Shown here: positions 6,450 through 13,529 of the stretch, one piece after another | How positions within the stretch are numbered: position 1 is the first letter of the stretch | Layout of the letters: the number at the start of each line of letters is the position of its first letter | DNA from: Clostridia bacterium | GTDB taxonomy: Bacteria; Bacillota_A; Clostridia; Peptostreptococcales; JAAYPU01 | Direction: 5' to 3' | Assembly: GCA_022360735.1 (NCBI GenBank) | Contig: JAKSCF010000268.1 | Span: 1-13,538, forward strand | Length of the DNA stretch: 13,538 nucleotides | Notes under the pieces: generated by a model | Databases searched by the model: none | Told to the model about the DNA's origin: nothing | What the model saw: only the letters and a program-made list of their open reading frames with translations | Program-made: the position numbers and the translations under genes

Positions 6450-7796
6450 CTATAGTAATAAGCCCAAAGGATTTTCAAGTTGTTCTTTTATTTCACCTAC
6501 AAATTGAGCCGCAAGCATGCCATCTATTACTCTGTGATCTATTGATAGCGTCATTTTCATCATAGGTCTTATAGATATTTCGTCTTTTCCATCTTTATTC
6601 GTTATGATGATGGGCCTTTTTTCTGTTGCACTTACTGCTAATATTCCTACTTCCGGGGGATTGATGATAGCAGTAAAAGTTTCGATACCAAACATTCCCA
6701 AATTAGATACGGTAAACGTCCCTCCGGAATACTCTTGTGGAAGCAGTTTTCCGTCTCTCGCTTTATCGATCATGGCTGCTGTTGCTTTTGATATATCTAT
6801 TAAGCTTTTCTTTTCCGCATCTTTGATCACCGGTACAATCAGTCCACTTTCTGCCGCAACTGCTAGTCCTACATTAACGGTTTTATATTTTATAATTTTA
6901 TTTTCTTGCAATGATGCGTTCATATCGGGATATTTTTGTAATGCTTTTACGACTGCAACTAAAATGTAATCTGTAACCGATGTTTTTTTATCCTGTGCTT
7001 CATTGACTTGTTTTCTCAGTATGAATAATTTTGCAAGGTCTATGCTTCTGCTAAAATATACATGGGGCGCCGTATATTTACTTTTAGATAATCTATCGCC
7101 GATCAACTTCCTCATCCCTTGATATGGAATGATATCAAGTATTTCTTTTCCATCTGACGAGTATTGAGTTTGAACTTTTTCTTCCATATGATCCGCCAAA
7201 ACTCTTTCTATATCTTTTCTTATTATTTTACCGTTCACTCCTGTCGCACTCACCGAATGGAGTGCGACGCCTTCTAAAGAAGCTAACTTTTTAGCCAAAG
7301 GTGTCGTTTTAACATTACGATTATTAATCAATGCGATGACATCTGCTTTTTCTATACGTTCTTTATTGGTCCCTTTGGGCACTGAACCGATATCGATATT
7401 ATTTTCCCTTGCGACTCTTCTCGCAGAAGGTGTTGCAAAAATTTTACCGCTTTCTCTCCCATCATTTTTTATAGCAGCTATTTTTATTTCATCCGGTTTT
7501 GAATCCATTTCTACCGCGCCTTTTTCCGGTGCCTCTTTTAAATCCGGAATTTGATCGTTTTTATCTCCAATGATAGCGATATCCGTTAAGATGGGTACCT
7601 CTTTTCCTTCTTCAATAAGAATTTTTTTCAGTATTCCTGTTTCCGGTGATTCATATTCAACAATTGATTTATCCGACTCTACTTCAACTATTGGTTCCCC
7701 TTTAGCGACATCATCGCCCTCTTGTTTTAACCATTTTACAAGCACCCCCTCTGTCATAGTCAATCCTAGCTTAGGCATTTTAACAAAAATAATCAC
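6450..7796 (-). CDS. acoC: Dihydrolipoamide acyltransferase (E2) with two E3-binding domains
   Basis: A 448-aa E2 core protein that carries the acyl group on lipoate and transfers it to CoA. Domain order is a lipoyl domain (1-80, lipoylated K43 in EVESDKS), an acidic/Pro linker, a first peripheral-subunit (E3)-binding domain (about 121-159, ATPSARRVARENNID), a second one (about 164-203, TTPLAKKLASLEGV then ATGVNGKI), a linker, and the CoA-dependent catalytic domain (about 220-448) with SIDHRVIDG containing H421 and D425. One E3-binding domain is usual, so the tandem copy is notable. The start is the GTG at 7796: AGGAG lies 7 nt upstream and the N-terminus becomes MIIFVKMPKLGLTMTEG, as in other E2s. 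The frame open to 7826 is an extension without its own site. No lipoate ligase is in the window. Confidence 0.95.
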   Translation of the reverse strand: MIIFVKMPKLGLTMTEGVLVKWLKQEGDDVAKGEPIVEVESDKSIVEYESPETGILKKILIEEGKEVPILTDIAIIGDKNDQIPDLKEAPEKGAVEMDSKPDEIKIAAIKNDGRESGKIFATPSARRVARENNIDIGSVPKGTNKERIEKADVIALINNRNVKTTPLAKKLASLEGVALHSVSATGVNGKIIRKDIERVLADHMEEKVQTQYSSDGKEILDIIPYQGMRKLIGDRLSKSKYTAPHVYFSRSIDLAKLFILRKQVNEAQDKKTSVTDYILVAVVKALQKYPDMNASLQENKIIKYKTVNVGLAVAAESGLIVPVIKDAEKKSLIDISKATAAMIDKARDGKLLPQEYSGGTFTVSNLGMFGIETFTAIINPPEVGILAVSATEKRPIIITNKDGKDEISIRPMMKMTLSIDHRVIDGMLAAQFVGEIKEQLENPLGLLL

Positions 7797-7803
7797 GTCT
7801 TTA

Positions 7804-7808
7804 CTCCT
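7804..7808 (-). promoter_or_regulatory. Ribosome binding site that fixes the E2 GTG start
   Basis: AGGAG (within GAGAGGAG) on the minus strand, 7 nt before GTG 7796, selects that start over the in-frame ATG at 7826. Confidence 0.8.
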
Positions 7809-7827
7809 CTCACTCGTTCTATGCATG

Positions 7828-8802
7828 CTAAAACATTTCTTTTATACCTGAATAAATTTTATCCGTATCAGGTGTTAAATAGTTTTCCAGAGCAGGAGCA
7901 AATCCTACAGGGGCATTCAATGCTGCGATTCTTTTTATGGGTGCATCTAAATAGTCGAATGCCATTTCATTAATCATTGCTGCCAATTCTGCTCCAAATC
8001 CACACCTTTCAACAGCTTCATGTACTATCACAACTCTTTCTGTTTTCTTAACCGAATGGATGATTGCTTCTTTATCTAGGGGCACAATGGTTCTAGGATC
8101 GATGATCTCAGCGTCTATCCCGTCATGCTCCAAAAGCCTTGCGGCCTCAAGGCTTAGATGAACCATTCTAGAGGTAGCTATCACCGTTATATCTCTGCCT
8201 TCCCTTTTTATATCAGCCTTTCCGAATGGAATCGTGTATGGCTTTTCCGGCACCTCTCCTTTTACTCCATATAAAAGCTTATGCTCTAAAAACATGACGG
8301 GATCATCATCACGAATTGCTGTTTTAAGCAATCCTTTTGCCTCATATGGGGTAGCAGGCATTACAACTTTAAGTCCTGGTATATGTGCAAAAATAGCTTC
8401 CCAACTTTGAGCATGCTGTGCGGCTGAAGACCTGCCTGTGCCCTGCTGTGTTCTAAAAACAATAGGTACTTCTACTTGCCCCCCTGACATATATCTAATT
8501 TTCGCTGCTTGGTTGACAATAGCATCCAAGCAGCATCCAACAAAATCCACATACATAATTTCAGGCACCGGTCGCATCCCTACCATTGCAGCTCCAACAG
8601 CAGCACCGGCCAGACCCGCTTCTGAGATGGGTGTATTTCTTACTCTACTGGTTCCAAATTCACTTGAAAGCCCCATAGTTACATTAAAAGAACCTCCAAA
8701 AGGATCAGCGATATCTTCTCCAATTAAAAATACGCTGTCATCTCTTCTCATTTCTTCCTGTAACGCTTCTTTTACCGCTTCTCTATATGTAATTCTTCTC
8801 AT
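7828..8802 (-). CDS. acoB: TPP-dependent 2-oxoacid/acetoin dehydrogenase E1 beta
   Basis: A 324-aa beta subunit of the heterotetrameric E1, the standard length. Conserved parts are ITYREAVKEAL near the N-terminus, GEDI (28-31), NTPISEAGLAGAAVGAAMVGMRPVPEI (56-82) with E61 that activates the thiamine ring, AAQHAQSWEAIFAHIPGLKVVMP (127-149) with H130, IIDPRTIVPLD (233-243), and HEAVERCGFGAEL (261-273). With E1 alpha it binds thiamine diphosphate and passes the active acyl/hydroxyalkyl group to lipoyl-E2. ATG 8802 has AGGAGG 7 nt upstream; the frame open to 8856 overlaps E1 alpha and lacks a site. The gap to E1 alpha is 25 nt. Similarity is closest to acetoin dehydrogenase beta, but pyruvate-type subunits look similar. 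Confidence 0.94.
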   Translation of the reverse strand: MRRITYREAVKEALQEEMRRDDSVFLIGEDIADPFGGSFNVTMGLSSEFGTSRVRNTPISEAGLAGAAVGAAMVGMRPVPEIMYVDFVGCCLDAIVNQAAKIRYMSGGQVEVPIVFRTQQGTGRSSAAQHAQSWEAIFAHIPGLKVVMPATPYEAKGLLKTAIRDDDPVMFLEHKLLYGVKGEVPEKPYTIPFGKADIKREGRDITVIATSRMVHLSLEAARLLEHDGIDAEIIDPRTIVPLDKEAIIHSVKKTERVVIVHEAVERCGFGAELAAMINEMAFDYLDAPIKRIAALNAPVGFAPALENYLTPDTDKIYSGIKEMF

Positions 8803-8827
8803 ATGTATTCCTCCTTTAAATATAAAA

Positions 8828-9817
8828 CTAAATAATCCCTTCTTTATATACGTCATCTATGGCCGATTCAGCCGCCAAAGGCTTGCTTTTTCTTCCAAAT
8901 TCAACTGCTTCTTCAACTCTTTTTTTTGTTTCTTTCTCTACTGTATCCATCTCACTTGCTGTAAAATATTTGTTAGAGATTAAAGCATTTCTCAATCTGG
9001 CAATAGGTTCTTTTTCACTGCTCTTCCATTTTTCCGATTCCCCTTTAGGCCTGTAGACCCCTGGATCTCCCACATAATGTCCTAACCATCGGTATGTTTT
9101 AGCTTCCAATAAAACAGGGCCTTTCCCTTTTCGACATAGCCCAACTGCTTTTTCTGTTTTTTCATATACATCGATCACATCATTTCCATCTGCAATAAAT
9201 GCCTGAACTTCATAGGCTTTTGCTCTATCGGCTACATCTTTAGGCCTCATGTGATATGACTGAGGGGTTGATTCGGCATACATATTATTTTCACAAACAA
9301 AGATGACAGGTAAATTCCATATGGATGCCATATTGATGCTTTCATGGAAAAAACCTTCATTTTGTGCCCCATCGCCAAAAAAGCATACCGCTACTTGATC
9401 GGTTCCCCTAATCTGTATTGCTAAACCTGCACCTGTTGCCAATGTAGTACATTGACCAACTATACCATTGGCACCCAGAATATTTTTGGTTCTATCTATG
9501 ATGTGCATAGAGCCACCTTTACCTTTACAGCAACCGTCTTCTTTTGCATATAATTCTGCCATCATATGATTCATATCAGTGCCTTTTGCTATAACATGTC
9601 CATGGCCTCTATGATTGGTCACTATATAATCATCTTCCCTTAAATTGGTTATTACACCAACGGCCGATGCTTCCTCTCCCAAACATGAATGTAAAAAACC
9701 CGGCAATTCACCGGTGGTAAATAATTCCACAGATTTTTCTTCAAATTTTCTGATTTCCTCCATTTTTCGATACATCTGCAGTAACAAATCCTTTGAAATA
9801 TTTTTTGATATTTTCAT
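8828..9817 (-). CDS. acoA: TPP-dependent acetoin dehydrogenase-type E1 alpha
   Basis: A 329-aa alpha subunit of E1 and first gene of the operon. It carries the HRGHGH motif (69-74), CKGKGGSMHI (97-106), GANGIVG (115-121), the thiamine diphosphate/Mg motif GDGAQNEG (148-155) ending in ENN (176-178), and YRWLGHYVGDPGVYR (242-256). The last motif and the HRGHGHVIAKG stretch are those I associate with acetoin dehydrogenase alpha subunits more than with pyruvate or branched-chain types. The reaction would be TPP-dependent cleavage of acetoin, or decarboxylation of a related 2-oxo compound, with acyl transfer to lipoate. The ATG has GAGGAG 9 nt upstream. A sigma-54 promoter lies about 270 nt upstream, leaving a long AT-rich leader. 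True substrate remains open because the operon also carries a carboxylate-type transporter. Confidence 0.93.
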   Translation of the reverse strand: MKISKNISKDLLLQMYRKMEEIRKFEEKSVELFTTGELPGFLHSCLGEEASAVGVITNLREDDYIVTNHRGHGHVIAKGTDMNHMMAELYAKEDGCCKGKGGSMHIIDRTKNILGANGIVGQCTTLATGAGLAIQIRGTDQVAVCFFGDGAQNEGFFHESINMASIWNLPVIFVCENNMYAESTPQSYHMRPKDVADRAKAYEVQAFIADGNDVIDVYEKTEKAVGLCRKGKGPVLLEAKTYRWLGHYVGDPGVYRPKGESEKWKSSEKEPIARLRNALISNKYFTASEMDTVEKETKKRVEEAVEFGRKSKPLAAESAIDDVYKEGII

Positions 9818-10076
9818 TTTATATTTCTCCTCTCATATGCATTGAATATTGTGGCTTAAATATGAATTAATATTTGGTATAATATTTTAAAAACAATTAT
9901 AAATGCTATAATGTTTTTAATTTTCTGACATCAACTCGTATATATGTTTCTATTTTTGTATCTTTTTTTATACATTTTGTAGGTTTTTTACTACATATTT
10001 ATATGTTATAATAACTTTATCTACACGAATTCTAACACTTTAACATCCTAAGGCTTTCTGAGCTCGTTCATGTTGC
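9818..10076 (-). other. Long AT-rich leader of the aco-TRAP operon
   Basis: About 259 nt lie between the predicted sigma-54 transcription start and the E1 alpha start codon. No ORF with a ribosome site was found in it. It is very AT-rich, holds a weak hairpin (TGTAG/CTACA, 9979-9996) and T-tracts centred near 9955, 9966, 9976 and 9986 that are spaced about one helical turn apart. I recognise no riboswitch or T-box. Confidence 0.5.
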
Positions 10077-10086
10077 CTATAATAAG

Positions 10087-10102
10087 TGCAACATATGTGC
10101 CA
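10087..10102 (-). promoter_or_regulatory. Sigma-54 (-24/-12) promoter of the aco-TRAP operon
   Basis: On the minus strand TGGCAC-ATATG-TTGCA matches the sigma-54 consensus TGGCAC-N5-TTGCW at every fixed position, with the essential GG and GC correctly spaced. The predicted start is about 12 nt downstream, near 10076. The divergent sigma-54 activator gene begins 91 nt upstream, which strongly supports the assignment. Confidence 0.92.
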
Positions 10103-10116
10103 ACTGCTATGTCAAA

Positions 10117-10155
10117 ATGATGCTTTAGAGTCATGATAGTTGTTTTAGGCATCGT
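10117..10155. promoter_or_regulatory. Candidate upstream activating sequence for the sigma-54 regulator
   Basis: ATGATGCTTTA (10117-10127) and TTAGGCATCGT (10145-10155) form an imperfect inverted repeat (8 of 11 matched) with half-site centres 28 bp apart. It lies between the sigma-54 promoter and the regulator gene, where an enhancer would be expected, though closer to the promoter (about -41 to -79) than most. A nested ATGA-N10-TCAT dyad (10117-10134) is an alternative. Confidence 0.4.
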
Positions 10156-10170
10156 ATCCAATATTACAAT
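10140..10170 (+). promoter_or_regulatory. Possible sigma-A promoter of the regulator gene
   Basis: TTGTTT (10140-10145) and TACAAT (10165-10170) are spaced by 19 bp, longer than ideal. It overlaps the right arm of the candidate activator site, which would allow autoregulation. Weak. Confidence 0.3.
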
Positions 10171-10192
10171 ATGCGTTAAGAAGGGATAAAGA

Positions 10193-11575
10193 ATGAGAGA
10201 TAAAATGAATATCGTTTTAAAAGAACATCATAAAAAACTGCTTGAAGTTTTCTTTTATAATTCTTATGATGGCATTTATATCACCGATAAAGAAGGGAAT
10301 TTGATTCTAACCAATCCGGCAACCATCAATTTGCTGGACACTTCTTACGAAGAATTGATAGGTAATAAGGTTCAAGATATTATTTCAAGGGGATATTATG
10401 ACGGGTCTCCAGCACTTGAGTCGGCTAAAACAGGAAAAGTGATTACCGGATTAGTCCAAGTCCCTAACGGAACACAAATCATGTCGACAAGCAGGCCTAT
10501 TTTTAACGAGAATGGAGAAATTGAATTGATCATTACTAACTGTAGACCGTTAAACTGCATTGAAGAATTCTATAAAAAGCTCAATACCGAAAGAAATACA
10601 AATATAAAAGTTAATACTGATCAATTAGATACTCATCTTATTTTTAAGAGTAAAATAATGAAGGATTTGATTTCAAATATTAAAATGCTTTCTAAAACAG
10701 ACACCACTATTATCATCTATGGCAGGTCCGGTACGGGTAAAAGCGTTTTAGCCAAATTCATCCATGAGAACAGCAACCGTGTTTCTAATCAATTCGTTGA
10801 AATAAATTGTGCTGCCATACCTGAAAATCTAATGGAATCAGAATTATTTGGATATGAAAAAGGTGCTTTTACCGGTGCAAATAAAAACGGCAAGCTGGGA
10901 TTATTTGAAATCGCTGACGGAGGTATCATTTTTTTGGATGAAATCGGAGAAATGCCTTTAGCTCTTCAAGCCAAACTATTAAAGGTATTAGATTCAGGTT
11001 ATATTAGACGTGTTGGCGGCACTCTATACCATAAAGTAAACGTAAGAATCATCGTTGCAACCAACAAAGATTTAAAAAAATTAGTTGAGAATAAAGCTTT
11101 TAGAGAAGATCTTTTTTATAGATTAAATGTCATTCCCATTACCGTGCCTTCGTTAAAAGAAAGAAAAGAAGATATCATCAATATTTCATTACAATTCTTA
11201 GATGAATTGAATAATAAATACCATTATAAAAAAACGCTTTCCGATAATACCATGAATACATTTTTAAATTACCCCTGGCCGGGGAATATAAGACAATTAC
11301 GTAATGTAATAGAAAGACTTTATATCACTACGATTGACAGCAACATTGACGTTACGTCAATAGCGAATATCACGGAACATGAGACCTTAAATATAGGAGA
11401 TACCGAATCTATCAATAGTGAAAATTTCTCCGGTACGCTTAAAGATTATATGTCCCAAAAAGAATCCGAATATATTTTTCGGATCATTGAAGAATGTAAC
11501 GGCTCTATCACTGAAGCATCAAAAAAATTAGGTATTCACAGAACCGCTCTACACAAAAAAATTAAAAAAGTATAA
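10193..11575 (+). CDS. Sigma-54-dependent activator, PAS-AAA+-Fis HTH
   Basis: A 460-aa enhancer-binding protein. A PAS sensor domain (about 14-125) is followed by the AAA+ sigma-54-interaction domain: Walker A GRSGTGKS (177-184), the sigma-54 contact loop GAFTGA (224-229), Walker B IIFLDE (245-250), and FREDLFYRLNVIPI with R304 and R310 in the arginine-finger/sensor region. A Fis-type helix-turn-helix closes the protein (437-459, GSITEASKKLGIHRTALHKK). There is no receiver domain, so it senses a ligand rather than a histidine kinase. Classical AcoR proteins carry a GAF sensor instead of PAS. ATG 10193 has AAGGG 7 nt upstream. Divergent from the operon and facing a perfect sigma-54 promoter, it almost certainly activates that operon; the effector is probably the imported substrate or an intermediate. 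Confidence 0.95.
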   Translation: MRDKMNIVLKEHHKKLLEVFFYNSYDGIYITDKEGNLILTNPATINLLDTSYEELIGNKVQDIISRGYYDGSPALESAKTGKVITGLVQVPNGTQIMSTSRPIFNENGEIELIITNCRPLNCIEEFYKKLNTERNTNIKVNTDQLDTHLIFKSKIMKDLISNIKMLSKTDTTIIIYGRSGTGKSVLAKFIHENSNRVSNQFVEINCAAIPENLMESELFGYEKGAFTGANKNGKLGLFEIADGGIIFLDEIGEMPLALQAKLLKVLDSGYIRRVGGTLYHKVNVRIIVATNKDLKKLVENKAFREDLFYRLNVIPITVPSLKERKEDIINISLQFLDELNNKYHYKKTLSDNTMNTFLNYPWPGNIRQLRNVIERLYITTIDSNIDVTSIANITEHETLNIGDTESINSENFSGTLKDYMSQKESEYIFRIIEECNGSITEASKKLGIHRTALHKKIKKV

Positions 11576-11739
11576 TAAGCCAATAAAAGGTATCCAACTT
11601 ACTTTTTGTTAAAATTCTTTCACCCTTTAGCCTCTTATATATAACAAACACTACAAACAATGAAAAGGATAATGTATATAAATGGATTGTCCCATTGTAT
11701 CATACGCATTTATGCCCTGTAAATTATGGCGCTTTTGTT
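11576..11739. other. Convergent intergenic region, no clear terminator
   Basis: The 164 bases between the ends of the regulator and trmB hold no ORF with support. A weak AATGG/CCATT hairpin (11682-11697) is present and neither strand has a strong GC-rich stem plus T-run, so termination here is not explained by an obvious intrinsic terminator. Confidence 0.4.
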
Positions 11740-12384
11740 TTATTTCTTATTGGCTGCCTGACAATAATTAATTTTCATCCCTAATGTAACAAATTTTTGT
11801 TCATATTCTGTTGGAACATTATTTTCTAAAAGAGATGATTGGTATAAATCATAAGTCTTTTCAAGAATTTTAAAACCACAATTTTGAAATTCCTCCAAGG
11901 AAAACTCAAAGAGGTTTAAATTATCTGTCTTAAATTCTATTAATCCATCTGGTTTTAATATCTTTTTATATTGATTTAAAAAGATATTGTGAAGCAGTCG
12001 TCTTTTAGCATGTCTTTCTTTCGGCCAAGGGTCACTGAAGTTTAGATATAACTTATTGATCTCACTTTCACCTAAATAGGTTTCAATATGGTCTGCATAT
12101 TTCCAAAGAAACAGCACATTCTTAAACTGTTTTGAATCTATTTTTTCTAATGCCCTCAGTAATACACTCCCAATAGGCTCTACTGCTATATAATTAATAT
12201 CTGGATTTTTCTCAGCCAGCGACACTACAAACTGCCCTCTGCCACAGCCTATTTCCATATGAATTGGATTATCGTTATTGAAATAACTGTGCCATTTCCC
12301 TTTACTATTCTCTGCATTTAAGACAATATACGGCTCATAATGCAGCACCTTTTCTGCTTCGTTTTTAACTCTTCTCTGACGCAT
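11740..12384 (-). CDS. trmB: tRNA (guanine-N7-)-methyltransferase TrmB
   Basis: A 214-aa SAM-dependent enzyme that methylates G46 of tRNA. Motifs are the SAM loop HMEIGCGRGQF (42-52), the family hallmark LNFSDPWPKERHAKRRL (114-130), EFKTDN (150-155) and TEYEQKF (192-198). Two stretches differ from the usual form: AVEPIGSVLLRALEK, where most have an IE-x-K/R pattern, and FLWKYADHI in place of the usual NxDA-type segment. I choose ATG 12384 because AAAGGA lies about 8 nt upstream; the ATG at 12393 is directly adjacent to that site. It overlaps the stop of the upstream 100-aa gene by 20 nt, suggesting translational coupling. Unrelated to the catabolic operon. Confidence 0.93.
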   Translation of the reverse strand: MRQRRVKNEAEKVLHYEPYIVLNAENSKGKWHSYFNNDNPIHMEIGCGRGQFVVSLAEKNPDINYIAVEPIGSVLLRALEKIDSKQFKNVLFLWKYADHIETYLGESEINKLYLNFSDPWPKERHAKRRLLHNIFLNQYKKILKPDGLIEFKTDNLNLFEFSLEEFQNCGFKILEKTYDLYQSSLLENNVPTEYEQKFVTLGMKINYCQAANKK

Positions 12385-12667
12385 TTTTATCATCCTTTAT
12401 ACTATTATTATTATTCATAGACATATATTTTTCTATATACTCATGCAGACGATGCATTAAATCGTATTCTCCTTTAAAAGGTAACAGAAACGTTGGGCGG
12501 CTTCTTCTAGCTTTATACTTTTCATACCACCTTTTCTCAAAATCCGTTCCCATTTCCTCAACTCTCTCAACCAGTTCGTCAAATCTTTCCTTGATGTCAT
12601 CTTTAAGCTGCTCATAGTTTATAATAATATTATCTTCATGTGTTACTGCAAACTTTTTAGTATTCAT
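12365..12667 (-). CDS. Conserved-looking 100-aa protein of unknown function
   Basis: A 100-aa soluble, highly charged protein that I do not recognise. The N-terminal half is strongly helical and acidic/basic (YEQLKDDIKERFDELVERVEEMG), a basic patch YKARRSRPTFLLPFKGEYD follows in the middle (about 51-69), then another helix (LMHRLHEYIEKYM), and a polar Asn/Lys tail. No transmembrane segment, signal peptide or cysteine pair is seen. ATG 12667 has no Shine-Dalgarno sequence, only an A-rich leader, but an extended -10 promoter lies 40 nt upstream. Its 3' end overlaps trmB by 20 nt, so the two are co-transcribed and probably coupled. A link to tRNA or RNA is only a guess from context. Confidence 0.75.
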   Translation of the reverse strand: MNTKKFAVTHEDNIIINYEQLKDDIKERFDELVERVEEMGTDFEKRWYEKYKARRSRPTFLLPFKGEYDLMHRLHEYIEKYMSMNNNNSIKDDKNASEKS

Positions 12668-12701
12668 TATTTTTTTAAATTATTTGAATATAACGGATTA
12701 T

Positions 12702-12710
12702 ATTATAACA
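12702..12710 (-). promoter_or_regulatory. Extended -10 promoter for the unknown gene and trmB
   Basis: On the minus strand TGTTATAAT is a perfect extended -10 (TGn-TATAAT). The -35 region 17 bp upstream is poor (TAGGAC), as is common for extended -10 promoters. It lies 35-43 nt upstream of the ATG at 12667. Confidence 0.6.
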
Positions 12711-12722
12711 TATCAAAAGGGA

Positions 12723-12749
12723 TTGTCCTATGACGTTTTTACCTATAAT
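12723..12749 (+). promoter_or_regulatory. Weak candidate promoter for the DUF3795 gene
   Basis: A perfect -10 TATAAT (12744-12749) with TTGTCC (12723-12728) only 15 bp upstream. The spacing is short, and several AT-rich alternatives lie nearer the gene, so this is a low-confidence choice. Confidence 0.25.
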
Positions 12750-12841
12750 GCATTTACATTTTAATATGGTAAAATAATATTTAAGATAACTATTTCGCCT
12801 GTAGCTTAAAAACGATTAATGAGAGTGAGGGAAAACAAGCA

Positions 12842-13411
12842 ATGAAAAACTACCAGAGAGAATATCCGCTGTTATCGGCTTGTGGCTTGAATTGTGGTTT
12901 ATGCCCACGCTATCATACAGATGGTTCCTCTAAATGTCCTGGATGTGGCGGAGAAGGTTTTTTCTCAAAACATCCTTCATGCGGCATTATAAGTTGCAGC
13001 CGGCGTCACGGTATTGAATACTGCTATCTGTGTGATGAATATCCTTGCAAAAAATATGACGGTGTAAATCTCGTTGACTCTTTTATTACCCATCGAAATA
13101 TGCTCAAAGACTTTGAGAAAGCAAAAACTGAAGGTCTGGACAACTATAAAACCATGCTCAATGAAAAAGTAGATATATTACATTTCTTGTTAGATAACTA
13201 TAACGACGGGAGGCGCAAAAACTTTTATTGTATTGCTGTAAATCTTTTAGACCTGCAAGATGTTAAGTCAGTAGTAAAGCAAATTGCAATAGAAACAGAA
13301 GAACGCAATCTGACTCTAAAAGAAAAGGCACTCATTGCAGCAAATCTATTTCAAGCTATGGCAGAGCAACGGAATATTGTATTAAAGCTTAATAAGAAAC
13401 CAAGCAAATAA
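12842..13411 (+). CDS. DUF3795 cysteine-rich protein
   Basis: A 189-aa protein with the DUF3795 pattern in its first 72 residues: ACGLNCGLCPRYHTDG (C14, C18, C21), CPGCGG (C32, C35), C47, C52, then YCYLCDEYPCKKYDG (C61, C64, C69). Nine cysteines in CxxC-like pairs suggest a zinc or iron-sulfur site. The C-terminal half is helical and less conserved (RNMLKDFEKAKTEGLDNYK). The biochemical function of the family is unknown to me; related short domains often occur in anaerobes beside regulators or radical enzymes. The ATG has only a distant AGTGAGGG about 11 nt upstream, so expression may be low. It is a single gene, divergent from the trmB unit. Confidence 0.85.
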   Translation: MKNYQREYPLLSACGLNCGLCPRYHTDGSSKCPGCGGEGFFSKHPSCGIISCSRRHGIEYCYLCDEYPCKKYDGVNLVDSFITHRNMLKDFEKAKTEGLDNYKTMLNEKVDILHFLLDNYNDGRRKNFYCIAVNLLDLQDVKSVVKQIAIETEERNLTLKEKALIAANLFQAMAEQRNIVLKLNKKPSK

Positions 13412-13445
13412 TAGAATCCTTTAATGAGCAATCGGCACCCAGTAA

Positions 13446-13529
13446 CTTTATTTAAAGCCACCAGTGCTTTTCTGCTACATCCCATACACTGCCAGTGTGG
13501 CACTCCCCCGATACATCGGGTGTGCACCC
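13446..13529. repeat. Cluster of short perfect palindromes at the right edge
   Basis: In 84 bases lie CTTTA-TT-TAAAG (13446-13457), ACACTG-C-CAGTGT (13486-13498), overlapping TGCCA-GTG-TGGCA (13490-13502), CCCGAT-AC-ATCGGG (13507-13520) and GGGTG-TG-CACCC (13518-13529). The last two share GGG, so their hairpins exclude each other. The stretch is visibly richer in G and C than the rest of the window. It could be the end of an insertion element, a dispersed repeat, or a structured regulatory RNA; the window edge prevents a decision. Confidence 0.5.

Noticed and set aside
8803..8856. Longer E1 beta start overlapping E1 alpha
   Set aside because: The extra 18 residues include the ribosome-site sequence itself, and ATG 8802 has AGGAGG at the right distance.
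9818..10076. Riboswitch or T-box in the aco leader
   Set aside because: I see no conserved core motif, no T-box sequence and no terminator/antiterminator pair; only weak AT-rich hairpins.
11684..12728. GGATTGTCC occurring at 11684-11692 and 12720-12728
   Set aside because: A single 9-base match between two AT-rich intergenic regions, without symmetry or shared position relative to promoters, is probably chance.
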